DNA from: JAOUEA01 sp963797635
GTDB lineage: Bacteria; Actinomycetota; UBA4738; HRBIN12
Direction of reading: 5' to 3'
Assembly: GCA_963797635.1 (NCBI GenBank)
Contig: CAWCPZ010000010.1
Span: 62,001-126,000 of the forward strand
DNA length: 64,000 nt
Below the pieces are notes generated by a model that had not been told where the DNA came from, made no database searches, and saw only the letters and a program-made list of their open reading frames with translations. A program made the translations under genes and the position numbers. Numbering within the stretch: the stretch's first letter is position 1; each line of letters opens with the position of its first letter. Positions 1 through 8,712 of this stretch are shown one piece after another.

Positions 1-220
1 CCAGCAGGCGAAGGGTTCCGGCGCTCGGCGCCACCAACCCCAGGAGGCACCGGATCGTGGTGGTCTTGCCGGCCCCGTTCGGTCCGAGGAACCCGAACAC
101 CCCACCCTCGGGGACCTCGAGGTCGAGACCGTCGACGGCGATCGTCCGGCCGCCCCGCAAGCGCCGGTACTCCTTGCGCAGCCCTTCGATCTCGATCACG
201 CCGGCCATGCGGCGCACCAT
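1..220 (-). CDS. ABC transporter ATP-binding protein (N-terminal fragment)
   Basis: This is the N-terminal part of an ABC-type ATPase that runs off the left edge. About 73 residues are visible. They contain a Walker A motif (GPNGAGKTT) preceded by a typical beta-strand and the phrase VFGFLGPNGAGKT, which is characteristic of the DRA/CcmA-like drug or antibiotic efflux ATPase group. An ATG at 220 and a second in-frame ATG at 208 are both possible starts. The signature motif, Walker B and permease partner lie outside the window, so substrate and direction cannot be stated. It is divergent from the kinase gene at 323. Confidence 0.85.
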   Translation of the reverse strand, partial: MVRRMAGVIEIEGLRKEYRRLRGGRTIAVDGLDLEVPEGGVFGFLGPNGAGKTTTIRCLLGLVAPSAGTLRLL

Positions 221-322
221 ACCCCGGCGTCCGGACCCGTTGGGGCCGTAGGCGCCAGGACATGTGGCGTTGCGGTGACGACCTCGCCGCCATGGGAGCC
301 CTCACGCTAGGCTGGACGCCAC

Positions 323-1768
323 ATGAGCGCGCATCCGACCTCCGAACGGTCGCTCCTGGGCTCCTCGCTCGTCGCTCGCTATGAACTCCGTGCCGTGTTG
401 GGCCGAGGCGGCATGGGCGAGGTCTACGAGGCCGTGGACCGCCAACTGAACCGCACGGTGGCGGTGAAGATCCTGCGTCCCGAACTCGCGGCCGACCGCC
501 GGTTCCCGGCACGGTTCCGCCGGGAGGCCCGCACGGTCGCCGGACTGTCGCACCCCGGGATCGTGGCGGTCTACGACGTGGGCGAGGACGACGGGAACAC
601 GTTCATCGTGATGGAGCTCGTCGCGGGTCGGACCGTCGGAGACCTGATCGAGTCCGAGTCGCCGTTGGACCCCGGCCGGGTGGCGCGCATCGGCATGAGC
701 GCCGCGCAGGCGCTCGCCCACGCGCACTCACGCGGCGTGGTCCATCGCGACGTCGCGCCCGGCAACCTGATGGTGACCTCGGGCGACGAGGTCAAGGTGC
801 TCGACTTCGGCATCGCGCGAGCCGCACGCGGGTCGGTCCGTTCGAGCTCCGGCACTTCGAGGGGCACGGTCGCCTACGTCGCGCCCGAGCAACTGAGCGG
901 GCACACCCCCGACCACCGCGCCGACATCTACGGCCTCGGCGCCGTGCTGTATGAACTGGCGACGGGCAGGGCGCCGTTCACGGGAGCGACGGCCGAGGAG
1001 GTCGCCGAACGCGCCCGCACGGAGATCCCGATCGCACCCGGGGTGCTGGCCGGCGTTCCGGCCAGCCTGTCGGAGGCCATCCAGCGATGCCTGGCCAAGG
1101 ACCCCGCCGACCGTCCATCCGACGCCGGCACGCTCGCCGAGCTGCTGTGGCGGGCGGCCCTCGCCTCCCCTCCCACCGAGCGCACGCCAGCGCCTCGTGC
1201 CGCCTCCACCGCCGAGACCATGCCGGTGCCGCGAGCGATGACCCAGGTGTTGCCCTCGGACGTCGCGCCCGTCCCGGTCGCCGGGGAGGTCGATCCCGCC
1301 CGCGTGACGGCTGAGCTCAACCGTTCGTCGGCCCGACGTCGGATCGGACGGAAGGTGGCGATCGCTGCCTTGGTGTCGATGGCGATCGGAGCCGCCTTGG
1401 TCGCGGTGCCCTCGATCGCGTCGATGGGCTCGTCCGTCGCGGCCACGCCGAAGGGCCCCAAGCCGCTCGCGGCACCCACCGGGCTGACCGCGTCGGCATC
1501 GTGCGACGGCTTCATGGCCACCGGGGTCGACCTCGCGTGGACCGCCACCGGGGCCGGCGAGGGCTTCGAGATCTGGCGCCGGGGAGGCGCGAGCGCGAAG
1601 CCCGTCCTCGTCGGGACCATCACCGATCCGGCGACGACGACGTTCCGCGACATCGATCTCGGGGTCGACACCAGCTATCGCTACCGCGTGAAGGCGATCG
1701 ACGGCCCGCGCGTGAGCCGGCCCTCGCGCGAAGCCGTGGTGGCGACGCCGTTGCTCTGCCTCAGCTAG
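323..1768 (+). CDS. Receptor-like Ser/Thr protein kinase with extracellular FN3-like domain
   Basis: This is a transmembrane Hanks-type kinase of 481 residues. The kinase domain (about residues 20-275) has a glycine loop GRGGMGEV, the ATP-binding lysine K49 (VAVK), HRD at 141-143, DFG at 161-163 and APE at 187-189. The catalytic loop reads HRDVAPGN, so the lysine normally found two residues after the catalytic Asp is alanine. A Pro/Ala-rich linker follows, then one membrane helix (about 344-368) and a C-terminal domain (about 384-476) that resembles a fibronectin type III fold (AWTATG, YRYRVKAID). There are no PASTA repeats. A TAGGCT -10 box at 308-313 lies 9 nt before the ATG, suggesting a leaderless mRNA. 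The extracellular ligand is unknown. Confidence 0.88.
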   Translation: MSAHPTSERSLLGSSLVARYELRAVLGRGGMGEVYEAVDRQLNRTVAVKILRPELAADRRFPARFRREARTVAGLSHPGIVAVYDVGEDDGNTFIVMELVAGRTVGDLIESESPLDPGRVARIGMSAAQALAHAHSRGVVHRDVAPGNLMVTSGDEVKVLDFGIARAARGSVRSSSGTSRGTVAYVAPEQLSGHTPDHRADIYGLGAVLYELATGRAPFTGATAEEVAERARTEIPIAPGVLAGVPASLSEAIQRCLAKDPADRPSDAGTLAELLWRAALASPPTERTPAPRAASTAETMPVPRAMTQVLPSDVAPVPVAGEVDPARVTAELNRSSARRRIGRKVAIAALVSMAIGAALVAVPSIASMGSSVAATPKGPKPLAAPTGLTASASCDGFMATGVDLAWTATGAGEGFEIWRRGGASAKPVLVGTITDPATTTFRDIDLGVDTSYRYRVKAIDGPRVSRPSREAVVATPLLCLS

Positions 1769-1840
1769 CACCGGCTGAGAAGGGCACGATTCCGCAAACC
1801 GTCGCTCGCCCCCGTCGGACCCCCGCCGTATCGTGACCCG

Positions 1841-2446
1841 ATGACGCGACGACTCCAACCGCTCGCCGATCGCGAAGCGATGCTCGCCCTTGGGCTGGCA
1901 GGCCTGGGGTTCGTGTCGATGCAGGCCACGTTGCCCGCGGCGGGCGTGCTCGGTGTCCGGGCGATCCGTTCCACGCGAACGGGTGGCGATGGCACCGGGC
2001 CGGCCATCGGGGTCATGGTCCTGGGGATCTCCTGGCTCAGCGTCATGTGGGGACTCCCCATCGCCAAGGCGGTCACGCAGACGGCGAGCCACGCCGAGGA
2101 CATCTGGCCGCTGGTCGGGTTCGTCGTGGGATGGATCGCGCTCGCCACCACGGCGATGCTGCTCGCCGAATTCCTGGTTCGCTGTCACCCCGAGCGGTGG
2201 GTGGCGCGACGGGCGGCTCGCGCCGGCATCGTGGCCGTGGTGGCTGCCGGGCTCCTGCAACTCAACACGATCGCGCGGACGATCCCGTTCGTCGGAGGAC
2301 CCTGCGGGCCGACCAACGGCGACTGCGTCGGCACACCTCCCTGGGCCAGGGTCGGCATCGCCGTCCTGATCGGCGTCACGTGGTTCGTGGTGTCGCTGGC
2401 GCTGTCGGGGGCCGTGCGGAGCGTCCGCGAGCATCGCCGGCGCTAG
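1841..2446 (+). CDS. Hypothetical integral membrane protein
   Basis: I do not recognise this 201-residue protein. It shows about four to five hydrophobic segments (roughly residues 13-35, 52-75, 88-110, 125-142 and 170-192) and a short loop with two cysteines (GPCGPTNGDC, near 153-162) between the last two helices. The basic C-terminus suggests a cytoplasmic tail. A TATCGT box at 1829-1834 is 6 nt before the ATG, as expected for a leaderless transcript. It stands alone between the kinase gene and the opposing yaaA cluster, with only 3 bp between its stop and that of yaaA. Confidence 0.65.
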   Translation: MTRRLQPLADREAMLALGLAGLGFVSMQATLPAAGVLGVRAIRSTRTGGDGTGPAIGVMVLGISWLSVMWGLPIAKAVTQTASHAEDIWPLVGFVVGWIALATTAMLLAEFLVRCHPERWVARRAARAGIVAVVAAGLLQLNTIARTIPFVGGPCGPTNGDCVGTPPWARVGIAVLIGVTWFVVSLALSGAVRSVREHRRR

Positions 2447-2449
2447 CCG

Positions 2450-3239
2450 TCAGCCTGCCTGCACCATCGCCAACACCGTGATCCCGTCGCGTGCTTCCGT
2501 GAGCGACGGGTCCAGTCGGTAGCCCGCAGGGTGGTCCCAGGCCGCCAGCTCATCGGCCCCGGCGTGCGGGTTCGCCAGCAGGAAGCGCACCAAGCCGCCC
2601 TTCAAGAACTTGTTCCAGTGCGAGACCGCGACGAGTTCGCCGTCGGCACGCCGTTCCAGGAACCGGACCGAACACTGGGTCACGCCGGCCGGCGGTCGCC
2701 AGGCGGCGGCGTGCTCGGTGGGCAGCAGGTTCCACACGACACGGCCCTGAGCGCGAGCGGCGAGCGCGGTCGAGAGGTCCTCGCGCCACCAGGTCGAGAG
2801 CTTGCCCGAGGCGCGGCAGCGTCGCGCCCATCTTCAGCTTGTAGTCGGGGATGGGATCGGCGGGCGTCACGAGGCCCCAGAGCCCGGAGACGATGCAGAC
2901 GCCGGTGTTCAGGCGCCGACGCTGCGCCGCTGGGAGCGACCGGTGGTCGAGCGCGTCGAAGAGCACCCCCGTGTACCGCTCGATCGCCGGCAGCGTGGGC
3001 GCCGTGCGGATCGCCAGGTCCGCTTCCGTCGCCGACGCCAGCGCAGCGCCTTTCACGCCGAGGAGGCGCTGACGCTGGGGTCCGGACCGGCGCATCGCCC
3101 GCTCGAGCGCGTCGATCACGACCTCGCGCCGCTCGTCGAGGTCGAACGACATCGACCCCGCAGACCATGCCGTGCCGGTGCCACCGGCCGCCTTCCCTTC
3201 GGAGGGCGGCAAGAGGATCAGCGGCAGGGCGGCGGACAT
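2450..3239 (-). CDS. yaaA: Peroxide stress protein YaaA family (frameshifted)
   Basis: The N-terminal part (ILLPPSEGK, the family's opening signature, then GLWGLVTPADPIPDYKLKMG) and the C-terminal part (VVWNLLPTEHAAAW, then HWNKFLKGGLVRFLL) match the YaaA/DUF328 family, which lowers free iron during oxidative stress and binds DNA. The two parts are in different frames. The switch is near 2805-2807, in a short C run (GGG on the coding strand), where removing one base restores a protein of normal length of about 260 residues. The start ATG at 3239 overlaps the stop of the upstream gene by one base (TGATG), so the pair is probably translationally coupled. The shift may be an assembly error. Confidence 0.75.
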
Positions 3240-3874
3240 CACCGTGATGCGCCGGCGCGAGCCGACGGATGCAGGATCGGGACCTCGGAGGTCCACCCTG
3301 CGCGGAGGACGTCGACCAGCGAGGCAGGCGTGATCACCGACGCGACCCCTCCCGGACGCGAACGCCGCCCGGCGTACCCCGAGGGCGTCCACCGCAGGAG
3401 CGCATCCCCCAGCACGAGGAACGGCGCTCCCCCGTCCACCACGAAGGCGCCGTCGGGCAGTGAGACGAACGGCTCCTCGTGGTGCCGCTGCGACCGCGTT
3501 GACTCCACGAGCCGCTCCCGGTGCAGGCGCGCGTCGATCGCATCGGCCCCGGCCGGTCCCCGGTGCAGCGTTCGCCAGATCCCGACGAACCGCACGTAGT
3601 CCTCGTGCCGGCAGAGCGCGCAGGGTCGATGCCCCGCCGCGAACGCCGTCGCTTCGTCCAGGAAGAACAGCTCGGTGAACCGGCCGGGCTGCAGGAGCGG
3701 TGCGCGATGCCATCCCTTGAACCGCAACCGGCACGCGATCCATCGCTTCCCCGCGTAGCGCCGGCGGATGTGCCCGTGGTCGTCGTGGAGGCACCCACGG
3801 TTGCCGTACAGCAACCCGCGAGCCGGATCGGCGATCAGCTCACTGAATGGCGTGACCCGGTTCTGGAGCGGCAT
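3239..3874 (-). CDS. Conserved hypothetical protein with CxxC motif
   Basis: This 211-residue protein has the look of a conserved family of unknown function, but I cannot name it. Visible features are YGNRGCLHDD near residue 24, a tryptophan/arginine-rich segment, TELFFLDEATAFAAGHRPCALC near 67-88 with a CxxC pair that could bind metal, and a C-terminal half containing a strand-rich DGAFVVDGG segment. No signal peptide or membrane helix is seen. It is immediately upstream of yaaA and overlaps it by one base, which links it to the same transcript. Confidence 0.6.
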   Translation of the reverse strand: MPLQNRVTPFSELIADPARGLLYGNRGCLHDDHGHIRRRYAGKRWIACRLRFKGWHRAPLLQPGRFTELFFLDEATAFAAGHRPCALCRHEDYVRFVGIWRTLHRGPAGADAIDARLHRERLVESTRSQRHHEEPFVSLPDGAFVVDGGAPFLVLGDALLRWTPSGYAGRRSRPGGVASVITPASLVDVLRAGWTSEVPILHPSARAGASR

Positions 3875-3884
3875 CGTGGACGGC

Positions 3885-4441
3885 CTAGCGACCCGCTCGC
3901 TCGCGCCACCGCTCGGCCGTGATCGAGTAGATCACCGCGTCGAAGATCTCCCCTTCGTCCTCGATCTGCGCCGCGTGGTCGAACGTCATCCCCAGCCGCC
4001 GCATCACGGCGAGGCTCCGCTCGTTGGGCGTGTCGGTGATCGAGATGATCCGCGGGAACCCCAGCGTGTCGAACCCGTGGTCCAGCCACGCGGTGGCCGC
4101 TTCGGTGGCGTAGCCGTTGCCCCAGTGCTCGTACGCGAAGCGCCACGCCACCTCGACGTCGTCGGGGTAGGACTCCTGATGGTGGAGACCGCACATCCCC
4201 AGGAAGACGCCGTCCTCGCGACGTTCCACGGCGAGCAGCCCGATGCCCTCCTCGGCGTAGACCTGCTGCGCCCACTCGGCGATCTCGTCGGAGTGCTGCC
4301 GCGTGAGTGGTCGCCCCCGAGGTATCGGACCACCTCGGGATGCGCGTTCAAGGCGGCGTAGTGCGGCAGGTCGTCGCGTCGGAACGTGCGCAGCACGAGC
4401 CGCGGGGTCGTCAGGACGACCGTGCCGTTCCACTCCACCAT
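3885..4441 (-). CDS. GNAT acetyltransferase, RimJ/RimL type (frameshifted)
   Basis: The N-terminal segment (TTPRLVLRTFRRDDL) is the usual opening of RimJ/RimL-like acetyltransferases. The C-terminal segment carries the acetyl-CoA-binding core (EHWGNGYATEAATAWLDHGF) and the late NERSLAVMRRLGM motif. The parts lie in different frames and join near 4314-4318, a run of five C (G on the coding strand). Adding one base restores YLGGRPLTRQHS and a protein of about 185 residues. The start is the ATG at 4441. The substrate, whether a ribosomal protein, small molecule or antibiotic, cannot be inferred. Confidence 0.75.
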
Positions 4442-4463
4442 GGTCGGAGGGTACCCGCGGACG

Positions 4464-5054
4464 TCACACCCAGAGCAGCACCACCGACCCCACCAGCAGG
4501 AGCCCGAGGACCACACCCGCGACGCGGCGGGCCCGGTCGGTGGCGAGCGCCCGACTGAGCGCCGAGCCTCCCAGCGCCCACCCGGCAGCCGTCGCCGCCA
4601 CCACGCAGGCGATGATCCCGAGACTGATCGCATCGGTGAACAGCGACCGTTCGGACGGCGTGAACCCTGCCACGACCGCGAAGGCGAAGAACCACCCCTT
4701 CGGGTTGATCAACTGGAAGGCGGCGCCGCGTGGCAACGAGAACGGCTCCGGCGTGCTGACGCGGTCGACCGCCACCCCGCCCGCCAACCGGAACGCCAGG
4801 TAGAGCAGATAGGCGGAAGCCAGCACCTTCATCACGAACTCGACGCCGGGCGCCGCGGTGACGACCGCTGCTGCCCCGGCGGCGGCGATGACGACCAGCA
4901 GCGAGATCCCCACTGCGGTACCGATCACGTGGGGGACCGTGCGCCGGAACCCGAACCCCGCCCCCGACGCCAGGAGCAACGTGTTGTTCGGTCCCGGTGA
5001 ACCCGAGCCCACGGCGACGAACGTCACCAGTGCGATCACCTGATCCACGCCCAT
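4464..5054 (-). CDS. LysE/RhtB-family amino-acid exporter
   Basis: This is a 196-residue, six-helix membrane protein of the LysE/RhtB family, which exports amino acids or related metabolites. The family hallmark SPGPNNTLLLASG is near residue 18 and NPKGWFFAFAVVAGF is in the middle. I placed the start at the ATG at 5054 because AGGTGA/GGAGG precedes it; a longer open frame upstream lacks a ribosome site and family similarity. It is divergent from the AraC-type regulator, with only 18 bp between the two start codons. That regulator plausibly controls it, which is a common arrangement for LysE exporters. Confidence 0.88.
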   Translation of the reverse strand: MGVDQVIALVTFVAVGSGSPGPNNTLLLASGAGFGFRRTVPHVIGTAVGISLLVVIAAAGAAAVVTAAPGVEFVMKVLASAYLLYLAFRLAGGVAVDRVSTPEPFSLPRGAAFQLINPKGWFFAFAVVAGFTPSERSLFTDAISLGIIACVVAATAAGWALGGSALSRALATDRARRVAGVVLGLLLVGSVVLLWV

Positions 5055-5060
5055 GAGCTC

Positions 5061-5066
5061 ACCTCC
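5061..5066 (-). promoter_or_regulatory. Ribosome binding site of the LysE exporter
   Basis: GGAGGT on the minus strand lies 6 nt before the ATG at 5054. It decides the start of the exporter. It also shows that the lysE leader overlaps the start region of the divergent AraC-type gene. Confidence 0.7.
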
Positions 5067-5072
5067 TTCGCT

Positions 5073-5928
5073 ATGGAAGCGCAGGGACCGGCCTCGGTCT
5101 TGTACGTTCGTGTCGTGCCGCCGCCACCCGAGCGCGAGTGGGTCCATGCGTGGAAACCGGAGGTTCCCGGGATCTCCGAGGTGTTCCATGCCAGGTTCGT
5201 GCAGCACGCCTATCCGAAACACACCCACGATGACTGGACCGTCTTCATCGTCGATGACGGGGCGATCCGCTACGACCTGGACCGGCACGAACGTGGTGTC
5301 GGTGCCTCCCGCATCACCCTGCTTCCTCCGCACCTGGTGCACGACGGGCGGGCCGGCGTCGGAGGCCGGGTTCCGCAAGCGGGTGCTGTACGTGGGAACC
5401 GAGGTGCTCGGCACCCACTTGATCGGTCGCGCCGCCGACGCACCCGACATCGATGACCGATCGCTGCTCTCGCTGATGCATCGACTCCACGCCTCGCTGC
5501 GTCATCCCGATGACGCGCTCGAGGCCGAGACGTTGATGGGTCTGGTCACCGAGCAGCTCCATCGTCACCTCGGCGAGACGACGCCCGATCACCCACGATA
5601 GCTCCGATGCCGAGGTCGCGGGCGCCCTCCGCGACCTGCTGGACGCGCACCTCAGCGAGCCGTACCGGCTCCGCGAGGCGGCCGCGACGATCGGGGCGTC
5701 GACCTCGACGCTCTCGCGCGCGTTCACCCGGTCGTTCGGGATCGCTCCGCATCGGTACGTCGTCGCCCGCCGCATCGAGTTCGCGCGGAAACGCCTGCTG
5801 AGCGGTGAGCCGGTCGCCACCGTCGCCGCGACCGCCGGGTTCCACGACCAGGCCCACTTCACGCGGCACTTCGGTCGCCACGTCGGGACGACACCGGCCC
5901 GCTACGCCACCTCGGGGAACCGGCCTGA
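5073..5928 (+). pseudogene. AraC-family transcriptional regulator, two frameshifts
   Basis: Three consecutive pieces in three frames together make one AraC regulator. The first is a cupin-like sensing domain (QHAYPKHTHDDWTVFIV). The middle piece contains RKRVLYVGTEVLG. The C-terminal piece holds the double helix-turn-helix DNA-binding domain (LREAAATIGASTSTLSRAF, then FARKRLLSGEPVATVAATAG and HFTRHFGRHVGTTPARY). The shifts fall near 5350 (GGGCGGG) and 5580-5590 (GACGACGCCC). Each looks like one extra base. The last frame has no stop until 6154, so the 3' end is uncertain; a TGA at 5926 would end it at the usual place if a third indel exists. A GTG at 5115 is an alternative start. Either real decay or poor consensus could explain this. 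Confidence 0.7.
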
Positions 5929-5969
5929 CGGAGTTGCGCCGCGGGGAGCATCGGTCGCAGGATGCGCGG

Positions 5970-7335
5970 ATGGAACGGCCCGGTGTCGAGTTCGCCCGAG
6001 CGCCCGACGGGGCCTACCTCGCCTACCAGGCGTTCGGCGAGGGCCCGGTCGACATCCTCTGGCAGGACGACGTGTTCTCGATCGTGGACGAATGGTGGGA
6101 GGAGCCGTACGGGCGTGCGATCTTCGAGGGGATGGCGGCGTATCTCCCGCGTGATCGTGCACGATCGGCGCGGCACCGGGTGTTCGAGCCGCGAAGGAGG
6201 ACCCGCGAACCTCGAGACCAGGGTCTCGGACACGCTCGCGGTGATGGAGGCCGTGGGTGCTGAGCGGCCGGTGGTCGGTGGTGTGCTCGAAGGTGGTGCC
6301 AGCATGGCGCTGCTCGCGGCCACCCATCCCGAGCGGGTTCGATCCCTCATCTGGCTCCGGCCCGTGCCTCGGGCGAGCGCCGCACCCGACTACCCGTGGG
6401 GCGTCGGCCCCGACTACATCGAACGGGATCGAGCCCTCACCCAAGCATGGGGCACGATGGAGTACGCGCGTGCCTTCATCGACCTCAACGCCGGCGTCAT
6501 GGAAGGGTTCTGGTCCACCCGGTCCTACATGGAGTTCCTCGCCCGGCTCTCGCGACGGACGTGCACCCCCGACATGGCGGAGCAACTCAACACGATCTGG
6601 TACGACACCGACATCAGGAGCGTCCTGCCCACGGTGCAGGTCCCGACCCTCCTCGTGCTCGACCAGGAGGACGGCGATATCGAGCTCGCCGGGATGGGGA
6701 GCCACGTCGCCGAGCTGATGCCGCATGCCGAGGTCGAGCCCTACGTGCCCGTGACCGAGGATCTCGTGGGCGTCGGCATCGGGCTGGAGCAGATCCGCCG
6801 GTTCATCGGCGTGGAACGACGCCCCGACGACCTGGACTCGGTCCTGGCCACGGTCCTGTTCACCGACATCGTCGATTCGACGAAGCGGAGCGCCGAGCTC
6901 GGCGACCACGATTGGCGTGCCGTGCGTCGCCGGCACGACGAGATCGTGCGCACCGAGTTGGAGCGTCACCGGGGGCGGGAGATCAAGACCCTGGGCGACG
7001 GGTTCCTCGCCACGTTCGAAGGGCCGGCGAGGGGCGTGCATTGCGCTCGGGCGATCGTCGCCGGCGTTCACAGCCTCGGTATCGAGATCCGTGCCGGACT
7101 GCACACCGGCGAGGTGGAACTCGAGGGAGACGACATCGCAGGCATCGCCGTCGCGATCGGGGCCCGGGTGGGCGCCTTGGCGGGCCCCTCCGAGGTGCTG
7201 GTGTCCCGAACCGTCAAGGACCTGACCGCCGGGAGCGGTCTCGTGTTCGTCGATGCGGGTGAGCACGACCTCAAGGGTGTGCCCGACCGCTGGCAGCTGT
7301 ACCGCGTGACGGACGAGGGTGCCGTCTCGAGCTGA
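5970..7335 (+). CDS. Alpha/beta-hydrolase fold fused to class III nucleotide cyclase (frameshifted)
   Basis: The protein is about 455 residues after repair. The N-terminal half resembles an alpha/beta hydrolase (DGAYLAYQAFGEGPVDIL, VIVHDRRGTG, then THPERVRSLIW). Its nucleophile elbow reads GGVLEGGAS, with Leu where the catalytic Ser of GxSxGG should be, so this domain is probably a ligand sensor. The C-terminal half is a class III adenylate/guanylate cyclase domain: VLFTDIVDST with the metal-binding Asp residues, KTLGDGFLATFEG, and GLHTGEVE. The halves are in different frames, joining near 6146 (TATCTCCCGCG). I chose the ATG at 5970 because it begins the hydrolase frame. No transmembrane segment is visible. 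Confidence 0.82.
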
Positions 7336-7403
7336 CTGAGCTTCCCGGACACGCTGGCGCGTCTGCTGTGGTGAGCCATCGAGCAAGCGGGGCGCTCGAT
7401 CGG

Positions 7404-7490
<87 letters not shown>

Positions 7491-7575
7491 GAGTGGGACA
7501 GCGATGGTAGCAAGCTCGGTCCTTCGCCAGCCGTCCCCCGGAGGAGGGACACAGGAAACCACCCGTTCGGCCCAT

Positions 7576-7593
7576 CTACCCGGAAACGGGTAG
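7576..7593 (+). other. GAAA-tetraloop stem-loop
   Basis: A perfect 7-bp stem (CTACCCG/CGGGTAG) closes a GAAA tetraloop, 19 bp before the ATG of the next plus-strand gene and 86 bp from the tRNA. There is no T tract, so it is not a convincing terminator. It may be a 5' UTR structure of the gene at 7613. Confidence 0.4.
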
Positions 7594-7612
7594 CCGCCGA
7601 TAGAGAGTCGTG

Positions 7613-7972
7613 ATGAACACGCCAACCAGGATCGACTTCGACGAACTGATGCGGATCCTGATGATCGTGGGGTTCGGCGCGCTCGCCACGTGGGCCATGA
7701 CCGCCGCCGTCGGCGTGATGTCGGGGTTCACCTACATCTCCGGATCGGCCACGCTCCGGTTCCTGCTGGCGGTGCTGATCCTGGTGTTCTCGCGCCGCAC
7801 CTATTGGGAGATCCGCGAGTGGCACTGGAAGAAGCTCAACCCCGACGATCGGTCCGGCTTCGCCAACCCGTTGTGGGAGCACGGCCGCAGCAACGAGCAC
7901 CTCGGTGAGGACACTTCCCACGAGGACGCCGGCTTCGCGACCGCCACAGGCTCGTCACAGCCCCGGGCGTAG
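7613..7972 (+). CDS. Small hypothetical membrane protein
   Basis: This 119-residue protein is of unknown function. It has two hydrophobic segments (about residues 13-35 and 45-62) followed by a basic, tryptophan-rich patch (YWEIREWHWKKL) and a hydrophilic acidic tail. I chose the ATG at 7613 over the preceding overlapping GTG at 7610. It stands between tRNA-Leu and the fhaA-pknB cluster in the same orientation, with a 50-bp gap to fhaA. Confidence 0.55.
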   Translation: MNTPTRIDFDELMRILMIVGFGALATWAMTAAVGVMSGFTYISGSATLRFLLAVLILVFSRRTYWEIREWHWKKLNPDDRSGFANPLWEHGRSNEHLGEDTSHEDAGFATATGSSQPRA

Positions 7973-8022
7973 GATAGGCGCCGGGCGCGGGAGGGTCGTC
8001 CCCCTCCTGCCACACGCTACCG

Positions 8023-8712
8023 GTGCCGAACCTCCGCGACTTCGAACGACGCTTGGGGGGCCTCGTCGAAGGCCTGTTCTCCAAGACGTTCCGAAGCGGC
8101 GTCCAACCCGTGGAGCTCGCCAAGCGACTCATCAAGGAGATGGACGCCGAACGCACCGTGGGCCCCAACGGCGTCTGGGCCCCGAACCACTTCGAGTTCG
8201 CGCTCTCCACCGAGGATGCCGAGCGGTTCGAACAGGCCGAGACCGCCCTGGCGAGCGAGCTCGCGCAGGTGGCCCGCGAGAACGCCGATGAACGCGGCTG
8301 GGGGCTGGTCGGGCCGCCGGAGATCACCTTCACCACCGACGCATCCCTGAAGCGCGGGGCGATCACCTGCGTGGCCACCTTGGTGCAGGGGCCCGACGAA
8401 CCCGCGCCATCGTCCGCCCCCTCCGCCTCCGCGATGCTCCTGATCCGCGAGAACGGCGCCGAGCGCCGGGTCCCCATCGCCAAGGAGGTCGTCACGATCG
8501 GGCGGATGAGCGATTGCGACGTGGTGCTCAAGGACAAGGGGGCGTCGCGGCGTCACGTGCAGTTGCGCACGAACGAAGGGGTCACCACGCTCACCGACCT
8601 CGGATCGACGAACGGCACGCGCCTGAACGGCCAGACGGTCCAGTCGGGAGCGCTGTCCGACGGCGACCGCATCACGATCGGCACCACGGTGCTGGAGTAC
8701 CGGAGGGCGTGA
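8023..8712 (+). CDS. fhaA: FhaA-like FHA domain protein with DUF3662
   Basis: This 229-residue protein has an N-terminal DUF3662 domain (FERRLGGLVEGLFSKTFRSG, about 5-120) and a C-terminal FHA domain (about 140-229; IGRMSDCDVVL, ASRRHVQL, LGSTNGTRLNG) that binds phosphothreonine. FhaA of mycobacteria is phosphorylated by PknB and recruited to the peptidoglycan precursor flippase MviN, so a role in regulating cell-wall synthesis is likely. The start is a GTG at 8023. The stop overlaps the GTG of the next gene. It is the first gene of the phosphosignalling and cell-wall cluster; mycobacteria have the same gene set near oriC. Confidence 0.9.
   Translation: MPNLRDFERRLGGLVEGLFSKTFRSGVQPVELAKRLIKEMDAERTVGPNGVWAPNHFEFALSTEDAERFEQAETALASELAQVARENADERGWGLVGPPEITFTTDASLKRGAITCVATLVQGPDEPAPSSAPSASAMLLIRENGAERRVPIAKEVVTIGRMSDCDVVLKDKGASRRHVQLRTNEGVTTLTDLGSTNGTRLNGQTVQSGALSDGDRITIGTTVLEYRRA

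Noticed and set aside
5073..5928. Programmed ribosomal frameshifting in the AraC-type gene
   Set aside because: There is no slippery heptamer with a downstream structure at either site, and similar shifts occur in many unrelated genes.
7576..7593. Terminator of the tRNA-Leu gene
   Set aside because: It lies upstream of the tRNA in its direction of transcription and has no T tract.
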